Below are positions 1 to 9,744 of a stretch of DNA of 28,300 bases, one piece after another. Under the pieces are notes generated by a model, which was not told the DNA's origin, did not search any database, and worked only from the letters and a program-made list of their open reading frames with translations. Made by a program: the position numbers and the translations under genes. How positions within the stretch are numbered: the first letter of the stretch is position 1; every line of letters begins with the position of its first letter. The stretch is from Azolla pinnata (Eukaryota; Streptophyta; Polypodiopsida; Salviniales; Salviniaceae): positions 1 through 28,300 of the forward strand of contig JBBBWG010005280.1 in the NCBI GenBank assembly GCA_037176905.1, written 5' to 3'.

Positions 1-1068
1 ACACCGTGTCATGTGCGAGCACACACTTGCCAATAGAAATTGAACATAACAACTTCTTTATATTTAAGTTAAAGGTAATTGATTTTAACCAATCAAAACT
101 AGTATTTGGTTATGTCTATTGAATTATATATAATATTGTTTTTTATCATAAAAAAGTTATTTAAAAAATTCCATTGTCGGATTCTTGGTTTAGGGTTGAG
201 TGTTCCCTTTCTTCATTGCTTACGGTTAGTCATAACAATCTTGTCACAACTTTCTGATTCTTCGCTCAATCTTCAAAAAAATTATGTACAAAGTTTATTG
301 GAAAACAATTTTCAATCTATTCTTTTTCCAATTTCAAAAAGGCTAATGTGAAGAAAGAAGACATAAAAAACAAAATCTTGCAGTACAAGGTGACACGATT
401 ATAATTTTATCAAATCTATTAATAATCTCTTAGGTAATATTTTTCTCATCGGTCTATTTACTGGTAAAATTTAAAGTTAGATTTATAATATTTAATTGTT
501 TACTTTTTCTAGGTGTAGGCTGATAATTAAAATGTTCAACTCAAACTTGAGTTGATCTCATTGTTGTACATCTTTTACATTTGAAGATGATCCATGTGTA
601 TTAACACTTAAACTTCAATTTATCTCACTGCTCTACCTCTTTTATATTTGACGATGATTCATATGCATTAGTAAAAGAGAACATAGATCCTTTATATAAT
701 GAGTTAGTATCATTTTATTATAATAATGTTTAAAGTATTGCTCTTCAATTTGTTCAAAGGTGTTATCATCAAATGATTGTGACAATGATAGAGAAATTAT
801 AAATAACAATGTAACTGATATCAATAATGTAAAATTCACATGCCAAAATTCATTTGTGTCCACGGAATGCTTGCATTTAAGAAAATCTTACTATAATAAA
901 TTAATGGTGGTCGATATACAAGGACTTTGAAATATATCAATTGGCATGTTAAGAGATGCTCATAATGGTATAAAGTTGATATAAATTTATAGAGAACAAC
1001 AAAACAACAAATACTATTACGAACAGTAAATGTAGTATATCTTAAGTTATCTCTTAATTTAAAGATAT
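1..1068. other. AT-rich intergenic, no gene seen
   Basis: The stretch is strongly AT-rich and has only short open frames on either strand (longest about 80 codons). None shows a recognisable domain, a plausible start context or splice borders. I see no RNA gene. It directly abuts the left LTR of the Ty3/gypsy element. Confidence 0.6.
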
Positions 1069-1257
1069 TGTAAGATGCAAGAAGATGAGTATGTTAGTCA
1101 CAGAATCGTATGCTTGCCTTGTAGAATTACAAGTCCTTTTATCTTATATTTTTACATTTCTTGCTTTCACTTATTAATGCCTTAAGAAAATAAATGGATT
1201 GAGATTTGGTATTTGGCCGTCCGACTTTTCTAGTATGGTAGGGGACTATCCTTCACA
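1069..1257 (-). repeat. LTR (3' LTR of minus-strand element)
   Basis: It matches 4527-4763 over most of its length. Shared blocks include TGTAAGATGCAAGAAGAT at the left edge, the segment around AAGTCCTTTTATCTTAT, and ACTTTTCTAGT near the right edge. Compared with the other LTR it lacks roughly 40 bp near position 1180, and the missing part includes the TATA-like segment. It ends CTTCACA. Confidence 0.85.
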
Positions 1258-1268
1258 CCTCCCTCCTC
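1258..1268 (-). other. Polypurine tract of the Ty3/gypsy element
   Basis: On the minus strand GAGGAGGGAGG lies immediately before the 3' LTR. This is the expected position and composition for the plus-strand DNA priming site of an LTR retrotransposon, and it independently supports the LTR border at 1257/1258 and the minus orientation. Confidence 0.65.
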
Positions 1269-1809
1269 AGAAATCGGATCTAGGGGAAAAGGGTTTTGGG
1301 AGCCATTTGGACCAGGAAGGTGAGATGCATCGAAGCAGGTGTGAGCAGCATGTGTAACGGTTCGCGGAGCGTCGACGCTTGGGGCGATGTATTGCTTCAA
1401 CCGAATCACGTGAGCCGTAGTGTGAGTACCAATGGAGAGGCATTCGAGGTGGTAATTGTTGGAGTGTATGTGATCAAGGAGGTAGTATGGGTTGACCCAA
1501 CTATGCAATAGTGACTCATTGAGACCACCACACTGAAGAAGATAGTATAACCAGATCATATCTCTAGGTTTTGTAATTGACTGGGATTCTACCATCATCA
1601 TAGTAGTGTTTGTGTCGTGATTGTGCAATGTGCAGGTTTTGAAATACAGCTTGTCGCAGCAATGGTTGTTGGTCCCAGAGGTGGAGCCACCATTCTATTG
1701 TATCAAAGCTCATAGGGGAATGTTGGATGGTACCAAAATCGGGGGGTAAGTATGGATCTCAACCATATAGAGCTTTAAAGTGACTCATTCATGTGGATGC
1801 TTGGAAAGA

Positions 1810-2225
1810 GGTGTTGTAAGAATGGATTGTGTATGGAAGTAAGGTATCCAATTCTTGTGTAATGGGTCGACTTAGGAAGCAATGATCCGCTTGATTGTCT
1901 TGTTCATCCTCAATCTGTTTGTCTGAGGGTGATTGAGGGATGCAAAGACATGTTCAATCCCCAATGCTTTGGAGAGTAATTGTAAGACCTCGCGCTTGAA
2001 CTATGTCCCCTAATCTGAGAGCAATTGTTGCTAGCAACTGTGGCTAAATATGAGTTTGTGCATGAGGGTGTTCGCTATTGAGGAGGCTATCATATCTGGT
2101 GGCGATGTTGCTTCATACCAACGTGTGAACTATTTCGTGATGACCAATATGTAACGGTTTCCAAATTCGAATGTGGGGAATGGACCCATCCATTTGACTA
2201 GTTGGAATAGGGAGTGACCCTAAAC
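1810..2225 (-). pseudogene. Integrase core remnant
   Basis: Minus-strand translation gives a series of integrase landmarks in order: KWMGPFPTFEFGNRYILVIT, then FTRWYEATSPPD, an S-D-x-GT-x-FKREVL block and LNHPQTNR. These correspond to the DDE integrase core of Ty3/gypsy elements, including the second catalytic Asp region and the HPQTNGQ-like motif. In-frame stops interrupt it at several points and no intact zinc-binding N-terminus is visible. It is non-functional. Confidence 0.75.
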
Positions 2226-2244
2226 CCTAAATCTAAACTCTAAA
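2218..2244. repeat. Short telomere-like CCCTAAA run
   Basis: Four degenerate seven-base units follow the plant telomere pattern CCCTAAA: two exact, then variants with CTCTAAA and TCTAAA. They lie within the decayed element upstream of the integrase remnant. The run is too short to mark a telomere and may be chance or a repair insertion. Confidence 0.4.
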
Positions 2245-2639
2245 TCGATGGGTTGTTGGATCTGACCTAAGAGATGCGTTTGACACAACTAGGATCCTAT
2301 TGTTGTGGCTATGCCATCTATCGAGGTGAAAAGGAAGTTGTATTATGGGGCATTAAAATTGTGTTGTCTGTGATTCGATGCATGATAAGCTGTTGTTTTC
2401 TGTGCACTTGCATTTTGTAAGGCTAAAACCCAGAAATATGAGGTAGCCAAAGGGATGGGATTTATGAATGAGAGGGATCAATTGTTTGTGTTCAATTTCT
2501 ACCACAACTTCTGTAACATGTAGGAGGTGTTTGTTGAAAGACTAAACTGTTGTGAGGAGTTTCTTTTTAGTTGAAGACTAGTTCTACTCTACCTTTGTGA
2601 GTGACCTTCTGATGAAGGCAATTGGATGCCAATGTTGCT

Positions 2640-3021
2640 CTATGCATTGTAGTACCTATTCCAAAACTTACAGGTGAATATCATCCAAGTATGCGACGAC
2701 TCCCTCAAGTCTCACATCCTTAAAGACTGTGTTTGCCATCCTTTGGAACGTACTACCTGCATTTGAGAGTCTGAAGGGCATGCACTAAAACTAGAATTGG
2801 CCATGACTTGTTTGAAAGACAATCTTATGAGCGTCTTTCTCGTGGTGAGGAATCTGCCAATATCTTGATGCTAAATCAAGCGATGTGAAGTAACTTGAAC
2901 ATCTAAGTTGATTTAATAGGTTGTCAATGCGCAATACTGGATAGCGGTCATAACATTTCACCTTGTTTAAGGCTTGGAAATCAATGCAGAACCTGTCTGT
3001 GCCATCAACGTTTCTTACCAA
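2640..3021 (-). pseudogene. Ty3/gypsy reverse transcriptase remnant
   Basis: An open minus-strand stretch (3021-2791) carries the fingers and palm motifs CIDFQALNKV, YPVLRIDNLL and FTSLDLASRYWQIP. The last is motif A with the first catalytic Asp. Further along, after a stop, come CMPFRLSNAGSTFQRM and AYLDDI (about 2678-2693), the YxDD catalytic box. An HPIAF-containing segment after that may be the start of RNase H. Stops split the domain, so no active enzyme can be made. Confidence 0.85.
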
Positions 3022-4049
3022 ATGGGGTTTAGAGACCCAATCACTGTGTGAGGGGATGATAATTCCTTCCTACAACATATTTGCTACTACATCGTTTATT
3101 TGTGTCTACTCTAGTGGAGACCGTCTGTGGGTTGCCATCTGTACTGGGTGCGCCTCCTTTGTTCCGACTTCATGTTTAACTGGGAAGTTAACTTTTGTTG
3201 TTTCTCTCATTTGTTGGCACGATGTAAGAAAAAACCGCAATAGGGCCTTGATGTCCTGAAGGAGAGAGGTGGAACTCTCCAAGACTCTACCTGGGAGTGT
3301 ATGTGAGCGGTAGGGATGGAGTCGGTGAAGATTGAGATTGGAATTGCTTGTGGCAACACTAGCACTTGCTTATCGAACTGCAATCGTGCGCCATACTATA
3401 TGAACCATTCACACCCTAGTGTTGCGCGAAAATACATGCCTCGGAAGAACATAAAATGGTGGGCAAAACTGTTAGTACCTACATGGAAAGTACATACTGC
3501 CTAGGATTGGGAAGCATATATGGGGCGGTTGTCTCCGAACAATACATGAATTAGAGGAGTTGCGATATTTGGTAACCCTAATTGTTGCACTATATGTTTG
3601 TTGATTGATGAAATACTAGTGCAGGAGTCTATCCTATGTTGTTCCTTTGATTTGTGTGGAGATAGAGCAAACCAACCATTTGGAAGATGACATCACATTT
3701 TGGGCGCCCATGTGCAACCATGTCCGGGAGCGCATGTCTATTGATGGCTTGTGCATTTTGGACATCAATATCCATTGGTATTGTTTCGTGATTGGTCTGT
3801 GCTCTTACCTAGGGTTGTGTGGGTTGGTTGTTTCCTATAGATTGGTTCATCATTGATGCTTCTATTCATTGGGCGATCTGTATGGCATGGTGAAAAGAGG
3901 TGGGTCCCTTGTCTCTACTATGCCTGGGAATATCATGGCGTTACATGGGCCAAGGAAATACAGCTTCATTTCTTTTGACACATATCAATGCATAATAAGC
4001 GATTGGCTGGAATTGTTGTTGCTGTAGATTTTGGATTTGTTGTAGGATC

Positions 4050-4265
4050 GTCTAGGTCATATTTTGATTCGCGAGGTCTTGCACAAGCGTTTCTTTTAGC
4101 ATGGGCTAGTTGCTTTTTGTATCTTCTAATTGTTGTATGAACCATGTTGCAACCCCGTTGTCCAACAATGTTCACACCTCCTTCACCTTGCATGCATCAT
4201 TCCAACCATGGTAGCTTGACACATTTTTTAAATGGTCTAACCACATGAGGACGTCCTTTGATTGA
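4050..4265 (-). pseudogene. Gag capsid-like remnant
   Basis: Minus-strand translation gives DVLMWLDHLKNVSSYHGWND followed, after a stop, by DNGVATWFIQQLED. The spacing of W, HLK, Y, A and the WF pair resembles the retrotransposon Gag core. The position, between the 5' LTR and the RT remnant, is right. Several stops interrupt it. The assignment rests on pattern and position only. Confidence 0.5.
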
Positions 4266-4526
4266 AACCCATCGTATGATCATGGCACACCTTGGGATTG
4301 GGCTTGTTTTGTGTATGACCAACTGAAAATAAGTGATTGAGTAGTGCTTGATTGGTGTGAGTGACATGCAACATTAGTTCTGTCTGTGTAGGACGTGGGT
4401 TGTCGGCCTGTGATTGACGTGTCTGGAACTCGAAATGCATGCAAGTGTCTTCATAAGGTGGAGACTATGCATGAATTGCATAGTGGTAGGATTGGCCATG
4501 CTATAAAGTCCCGTCATCTTCAACAA

Positions 4527-4763
4527 TGTAAGATGCAAGAAGATAAGTCTTATTAACCCCAAAAACGTATGCCTGCCTTGCGACTTATAAGTCCTTTTAT
4601 CTTATGTTTCCTTTTATTTACACTTCATGGCTTTTACTTATTAACGTCCTTTGACAATTGTTATGCTTATGTGAACTAGCTTATATAACTAGAAAATAAA
4701 TGGACTGAGATTAGACATTTGGTTGTTCGACTTTTCTAGTGTGAAAGGGAACTATCCTCTACA
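4527..4763 (-). repeat. LTR (5' LTR of minus-strand element)
   Basis: This is the partner of 1069-1257, bounded TGTAAG...CTCTACA on the plus strand. On the minus strand it contains TTATATAAG (around 4680-4690), a plausible TATA box that is deleted from the other LTR. Substitutions and two gaps between the LTRs indicate an old insertion. Confidence 0.85.
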
Positions 4764-5834
4764 ATACCATATATTATAGTACAATGGGGAGAAATAGTGA
4801 CAAATACTCATGTTAAGTCTTCTCATTTTGGGTTAAAGGATACTTTATTTCAAATAAACATATGATATCATGGATTTTCAAAGCTATATGTATCAATGCT
4901 TGTGTGTGTCAAAAGGTACACAAAGTTTTATTGTTAGACATATTTCACCATAAATTTGAGTGAATGAATAAGTTGATAATGTTGATCCGAATAAAGAGTT
5001 GTAGTATGATTCTAAAGGTTTCATTCGATTGAATTCATATCAAATATTTAACCTGACTAAAAAATTGTAGAGCTAAAGGCAAATATCTCCATTTGATTTA
5101 ATAAGTCATGCATTTATTAATATAATTAGTCTTCCAATTAAACATGTGGATACATAACCTCTCATGATTATATTGATAAAAGGTCAATGAAAAACCTAAA
5201 GCAATTGATAATTTTTATATATTCTTAACATAAAGGCCATGATCTAAGGTCAAAAAGATATATTATATGTTGAATGTGTGAGACATATAACAAGTAAAAG
5301 TATTAAAAATCATTTATCCAAATGGTAAAAGTTCTACCTATGTTTATAAATGAGATTCATAATATAGCTAGCGAGCTAAATATGAAGATAATTGGGTTAC
5401 AATATTGACACAAGATGCTTATCTATTGAAGTCACAAGGTAAATTAGCTTATGCATAACCATGTATTCCTAGAGAATGACCATTTGTTCTGATATTGAAA
5501 ATTTGATGGATTTTAAACGTGTATATCGATTATCAAGGAATAATTTTTAGGCAATTGATTGTATATTGTTTAAGCAAAATATGTGTTTGAAATGTCATAG
5601 TCGCACCCAAAGAATAAAGGGTCATCATCCCATTATAGTATATGCTTTATACCAATTATTTAGCTTCTCAACATGAGCAACTCACATTGAAAATGAAAAT
5701 AAAAATCATATTTAAAAGGATAGTAGGTATTTGGTCTAATGGCCTTGTAATCGATAAGTCTTGAATAGAATAAGCTTCTTTAGAACTGTTATTGCAGCTA
5801 ATCCATATTGTTGGGAGACAATGTGTGATAAAAG
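4764..5834. other. AT-rich intergenic, no gene seen
   Basis: No open frame of useful length, no recognisable protein motif and no RNA gene is seen here. The composition resembles 1-1068, so it is probably decayed repeat sequence, but I could not assign a family. Confidence 0.55.
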
Positions 5835-6420
5835 ACAACAAAAAATTGTTTTATTTTGTTATGTTGGCTTCATGTGAAGAAGGTATGGGTTAATCATCTA
5901 TTAGTAAAAATTTATGGCATTGGAAAAGACAAGTTATACAACTGTATGTGCAAAATCATGCGTAGTACTTAAGGAAGAAGAATTTGATCATGTATATAAT
6001 GAAATCATGGAGGAATACAAATATCATAAAAAAATTATTTATATATTAAAAATTCTTGATGCAATCAATGATGGGAAAATTCTTGGCCTAAGTTTGGAAG
6101 AATGTTTTCATATGGGCAACAAAAAAATTATTCTATTTTTCTTATTTTGGTTTCATGTAAAGAAGGCACAAATTGATCATCTATCGCTACTCTATCGTTA
6201 TAAGTTTATGGCATTGAAAAAGACAAGTTGTATAATTGTACATGCTAACCCATTAATTATAGTAAGGAAGAAGAATTTGATCTTGTATATAATGAAATCG
6301 TAGAAGAACAGGAAGATCATACAAATAATTCTATATATTCAAAATTGTTGATGCAACAAAAAATGAAAAAAATTTATTGGCATAAGTTAAGAACAATGTT
6401 TTCATATTGGCATGTGGACA
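5835..6420 (+). repeat. Imperfect ~290-bp tandem duplication
   Basis: Two head-to-tail copies begin near 5835 and 6116. Anchors such as TTTATGGCATTG (5911 and 6205), GTATATAATGAAATC (5992 and 6285) and AATT-TTGATGCAA (6051 and 6343) lie 292-294 bp apart. The leading anchor is offset only 281 bp, so small indels exist. Both copies contain a potential ATG followed by codons for AL(E/K)KTS. One frame (5914-6303, 129 codons) runs through both copies but drifts out of register between them and resembles no family I know. I do not call it a gene. Confidence 0.75.
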
Positions 6421-7376
6421 TTGGAAATATAATTGAGAGATAATGCAATAGGCTCCTAGATAGGTGATGCAATTCTTGAATGGTTAAAAAAAAAATCATG
6501 ACCGCAAGTTGTAAGGATGAGGCCAACAAATTGAGAAAGGCGGAAAGGATATTATAATGATATATTCTGAATCTAATAACAATTGAAGTAGATGAGAGAA
6601 TACTATATTTCAAAGTTGTACATATCTCAGTCAAGGATATATGATATAATGTGTATTCTCAATGTCATTCTTGTGATTGTCTAGATTATACAAGTTTGAT
6701 AGGTGTTAGATTATTAATTGAACAACACACCCCTACATTGCGGCTTAATTGATAATGCATTACAAATGTACAAACGAAGGAAGTTTAGTCGGGTTGATGA
6801 GGATAAGGATGATTCAATATTTGCAACCATTTCCCTTCTTAATGAACCCAATGCATTGGAAAGTATGTTTGTTTTATGTTTAGTTGAGGTTTGTCATTTG
6901 TCTCCTCCACTGATAAATATTGCCAATATACAACAAAATGTTACTTTAAATTGGGTTAAGTAGTAATAGGAGCTCTACTATCAACCAAATGAAGATATAG
7001 GTTGTGGTCCAATCAATAAAGGGTAAAGATATAAGAAGAATCTAGAAAGAGTGCATGTCTACCAGAATTTGTCATGTATGTTTCGAAGTATGCATTTCCC
7101 TTAACTCAAAATCGTTGTGATATATCAAAACCTATTAGAAGATTTTTAAGGGTCGTAATATGGAGTAGAGTGCACATGGGATGCTACAATACTCGATGTT
7201 CATTTACCCATATGGTATTGGAGAGCGATAGTTCAGAATGATAAATAGTGTTAGAATCGTTGTACAAACAATAGAGTTGTTCTAACGACAAATTCAATCA
7301 TTTAATTGGAAAACCCAAATTCGCACAAGGTCCTAAAGGGAAAGAACAAAAAATGATATAGTTAAGCAGTAGTATG
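6421..7376. other. Intergenic, no gene seen
   Basis: An 81-codon open frame (6718-6963) has no recognised motif and no supporting signals. The remainder is AT-rich and stop-dense. A weak inverted repeat (GTTAGAA at 7250, TTCTAAC at 7280) is present but is too short to interpret. Confidence 0.5.
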
Positions 7377-7383
7377 TATATAA
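7377..7383 (+). promoter_or_regulatory. Candidate TATA box (TATATAA)
   Basis: TATATAA followed by GGG lies about 80 bp upstream of the ATG at 7459 and at the edge of the simple-repeat block. It could start a transcript running toward the glycosyltransferase gene, whose leader would then be long or spliced. A second TATATA at 8999-9004 is an alternative nearer the gene. Motif only; no transcript evidence. Confidence 0.25.
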
Positions 7384-7638
7384 GGGAAGTTTACTGCCGT
7401 TCAATTCTCTAAATCTGGCGATTTTTCTTTCTGAAACAAACAGCTTCAACGCCGATTAATGATTCCTAGCAATGATGATGGAGCTCATCATCAGCAACAA
7501 CAACAGGAGGGATGGATCGACGGAGCTCATCATCATCAACAACACCAACGAATCGATGGAGCGAATCATCGACATCATCATCAACACAGGGACGGATCGA
7601 GGGATCAACTGAGCGATGAACATAGCTTTCATCAGTGT

Positions 7639-7970
7639 TGATGATGATGATGGTGATGATGGGCTCCATCACCACCATCACCACCACCATCACCACTGCC
7701 ATCACCATCACCACCATCACCATCATCCCTATCAACACCATCAACACCATCACCACCATCACCATCATCGCATCAACACCATCAGTATCATCACCATCAT
7801 CACCATTATCACCATCATCACCATCATCACCATCACCATCCATCAACACCACCACCATCATCATCATCAACACCATCACCACCACCATCATAATCATCAT
7901 CACTTCATCACCATCATCACCATCACCATCATCACCATCCAGTCCATCACCACCATCATCATCAGCAGGA
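7639..7970. repeat. CAT/CAC (ATG/GTG) triplet array
   Basis: The array opens with a short GAT-rich run (7639-7660) and switches at about 7666 to roughly 300 bases of CATCAC/CATCAT triplets. The two parts are complementary, so the left edge can fold into a hairpin. Long open frames cross it: His-rich or Ile/Thr/Ser-rich on the plus strand, Met/Val/Asp-rich on the minus strand. All are by-products of the triplet period. It may be transcribed as part of an upstream leader but shows no gene of its own. Confidence 0.85.
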
Positions 7971-8239
7971 AGATCGATTGCTCCTTACCTGCGGGATATG
8001 GCGGAAGAGCTTGTTGCCCCCTTCGGAGGAGCAGGAAGCAGCGGCATCTCCCTGCACAAACGCGGCAGGCAAAGCTTGAAGACAAGCAGCTGCTGCACGA
8101 TTCATCTCCAGAAATCGATGCGAGAGACGACAGCGGATCTGATCCGCGCTCGGCTTCACACCCGATTTTTCTGCGCTTGTGGCGGGGCCTTTCTTGGAGC
8201 GAGGAGGTATTCCGCAACAACCGAAACAGGAGAGCAAAA

Positions 8240-8545
8240 CAGCAAGCAAGCAAAGAAAGAAAGCTACGAATTGATGGATGCTTCTTCTCTCCCCACAGAA
8301 ACGGAGAGAACAATGGAATGCAGAAACGATGGAGAGCAAGCAAAGCAAAGAAAGAAAGCTATGAATTGATGGATGCTTCTTCTCTTCCCACAGAAACGGA
8401 GAGAACAATGGAATGCAGAAACGATGGAGAGCAAGCAAAGCAAAGAAAGAAAGCTATGAATTGATGGATGCTTCTTCTCTTCCCACAGAAACGGAGAGAA
8501 CAATGGATTGCAGAAACGATGGAGAGCAAGCAAAGCAAAACAAAG
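8240..8545. repeat. 95-bp minisatellite, about three copies
   Basis: The landmark TTGATGGATGCTTCTTCTC recurs at 8271, 8366 and 8461, an exact 95-bp period. Each unit continues through CCACAGAAACGGAGAGAACAATGGA(A/T)TGCAGAAACGATGG in short conserved blocks and a CAAAG-rich link. Copies differ at only a few bases, so the expansion is recent. Because 95 is not a multiple of three, the open frames crossing it shift register from copy to copy, which argues against a protein-coding role. Confidence 0.9.
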
Positions 8546-8946
8546 CAAAGCAAGCAGATTGGGGAGCTGCTGTATCACACAGAGACAGCGTGTGTTAGAG
8601 GCGGAGAGAAGAAGAGCTGTTGTGTAGCAGGCAGGCAGTGATGGAGCTGAGAGGAGGACAAGGCTATGGCTTCTTGCATCTACATGCAGCAGCTTGAATC
8701 AATCTCTGCAACAGTTAACTTCCCTGATGAAAGAGCCAAGATTCTCTATCCATTGCTGTGAAATCTCACCCATTCGGCAAGCCCACCAATCCAATTGCGA
8801 CATGCTGAGTCGAGCATGGACATGGGGCAGATCAGATCGGATCGGATCGAAGGAACGCAGAAATAGACCGAGCAATGGGATCGAATCGATGTGCATTTGA
8901 ATGATGGATCAATGGGGTGCATGGTGTATGGTGTAAGTAGTAGAGC

Positions 8947-8970
8947 CAAACAAACAAACAAACAAACAAA
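8947..8970. repeat. (CAAA)6 microsatellite
   Basis: Six perfect CAAA units, followed by CACAAG. They lie upstream of the glycosyltransferase gene between the minisatellite and the GAA tracts. Confidence 0.9.
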
Positions 8971-9005
8971 CACAAGCTTTTGTTCTGGTGTGTAGTAGTA
9001 TATAG

Positions 9006-9074
9006 CAAAAAAGGCAAGAAGAAAGAAGAAAGAAGAAAGAAGAAGAAGAAGAAGAAGAAGAAGAAGAAGAAGAG
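9006..9074. repeat. GAA/GAAA purine tract
   Basis: A nearly pure purine run of mixed GAAA and GAA units on the plus strand. It could adopt triplex structure. It lies a few bases downstream of a TATATA motif at 8999-9004, so it may be near the start of the glycosyltransferase transcript. Confidence 0.85.
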
Positions 9075-9141
9075 GTTCAATTGTGGTGGGCAAAGTGCAG
9101 GTGAAGGCCACACAGAAATCGCCCACCATTTTCTTTTGGCT

Positions 9142-9312
9142 ATGGAAACTGCAAGGGAAGAAGAAGAGGAAGAACCAGAAGAGGAAGAACCAGAAGAAGA
9201 ACCAGAAGAAGAAGAAGAAGAAGAAGAAGAAGAAGAAGAAGAAGAAGCCATAGCCATAGCCATAGCCATAGCCATAGCCATAGCTACAGACAGAGGAAGC
9301 CAGAGGTCGTGA
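9142..9312 (+). CDS. Upstream ORF, poly-Glu then Ala-Ile repeat (56 codons)
   Basis: This open frame starts at an ATG with G at +4 (CTATGG) and would encode 56 aa. A short METAR start is followed by a long glutamate-rich run from GAA repeats (with occasional Pro), an (Ala-Ile) block from six GCCATA hexamers, and an RGSQRS end. Its stop TGA (9310-9312) lies only four bases before the glycosyltransferase ATG at 9317. If the leader is transcribed as it lies, ribosomes would meet this frame first, and termination so close to the main start could permit or block reinitiation. The content is entirely repeat-driven, so I regard it as a possible regulatory uORF and not as a gene with its own function. 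Whether 9142 lies within the mRNA is unknown. Confidence 0.35.
   Translation: METAREEEEEEPEEEEPEEEPEEEEEEEEEEEEEEAIAIAIAIAIAIATDRGSQRS
9158..9283. repeat. GAA tract followed by (GCCATA)6 hexamer repeat
   Basis: 9158-9246 is a GAA/GAG run with a few CCA interruptions. 9247-9283 is six exact GCCATA units plus one base. Both lie inside the uORF just before the glycosyltransferase start codon, so length changes would alter the leader and, for non-triplet changes, the uORF frame. Confidence 0.9.
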
Positions 9313-9316
9313 AGCC

Positions 9317-9668
9317 ATGGTTCCTCGCAAAATGAGCTCTAGGCGCCTCGGAGGGCTCGTCTTCCTCGCAGTCCTGGTACCCATCTCCCTCGTGGGCGGT
9401 GCCATCTGGTCCCTCAGAGCTTCTCCCTCCTGCTCCTTCTTCTCCCACGCGCTGTGCCGGTCTCCGCCATGGCTCTCTGCCCGGCCCCCTCCCGTCGTCC
9501 CCAGGCAGAGAACCGATGGAGAGATCGCTTCCCTTGCTCTCAGCAGGCATGTGCTGAGCAGCGCCTCGTGGACAAGAAGATCCCCTCTGCCCAAGCTCGC
9601 CTTCTTGTTCCTCACCCGTGGCCCCCTCCCTCACGAGACCCTCTGGGAGCTCTTCTTCCAGGTATGTA

Positions 9669-9744
<76 letters not shown>

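Larger units (their letters stand above)
1069..4763 (-). mobile_element. Decayed Ty3/gypsy LTR retrotransposon
   Basis: Two similar terminal sequences (1069-1257 and 4527-4763), each bounded by TG...CA on the minus strand, enclose about 3.3 kb. Fragments read on the minus strand in the order Gag-like, reverse transcriptase, integrase. That order (RT before IN) defines Ty3/gypsy rather than copia. All frames are broken by stops and frameshifts, and the interior is shorter than the usual 4-6 kb, so parts are deleted. The flanks (GATAT on the left, ATACC on the right) do not form a clean target-site duplication, and no initiator-Met primer site is visible beside the right LTR. The copy is autonomous-dead and old. 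Confidence 0.85.

Noticed and set aside
1692..1712. TTGTATCAAAGCTC, resembling a plus-strand initiator-Met primer site
   Set aside because: It lies inside the minus-strand Ty3/gypsy element, with no LTR edge beside it and two differences from the canonical site.
5914..6303. 129-codon frame across the 290-bp duplication
   Set aside because: The two copies are read in different effective registers, so the protein does not repeat as the DNA does. AT-rich and without homology that I can recognise.
7250..7286. Inverted repeat GTTAGAA...TTCTAAC
   Set aside because: Seven-base arms in AT-rich sequence are expected by chance; no terminal motif or flanking duplication.
7466..8464. Several long overlapping open frames (His-rich, Ile/Thr-rich, Met/Asp-rich) on both strands
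   Set aside because: They exist because triplet repeats lack stop codons in most frames. Outside the repeats they show no domain, and the 95-bp units change register between copies.
8240..8545. CRISPR-like array
   Set aside because: The 95-bp units are contiguous tandem copies with no unique spacers, in a plant nuclear context.
8746..9615. Minus-strand 289-codon open frame
   Set aside because: It runs antisense across the GAA and GCCATA repeats and GT14 exon 1. Its length comes from Phe and Leu runs read from GAA/CTT repeats.
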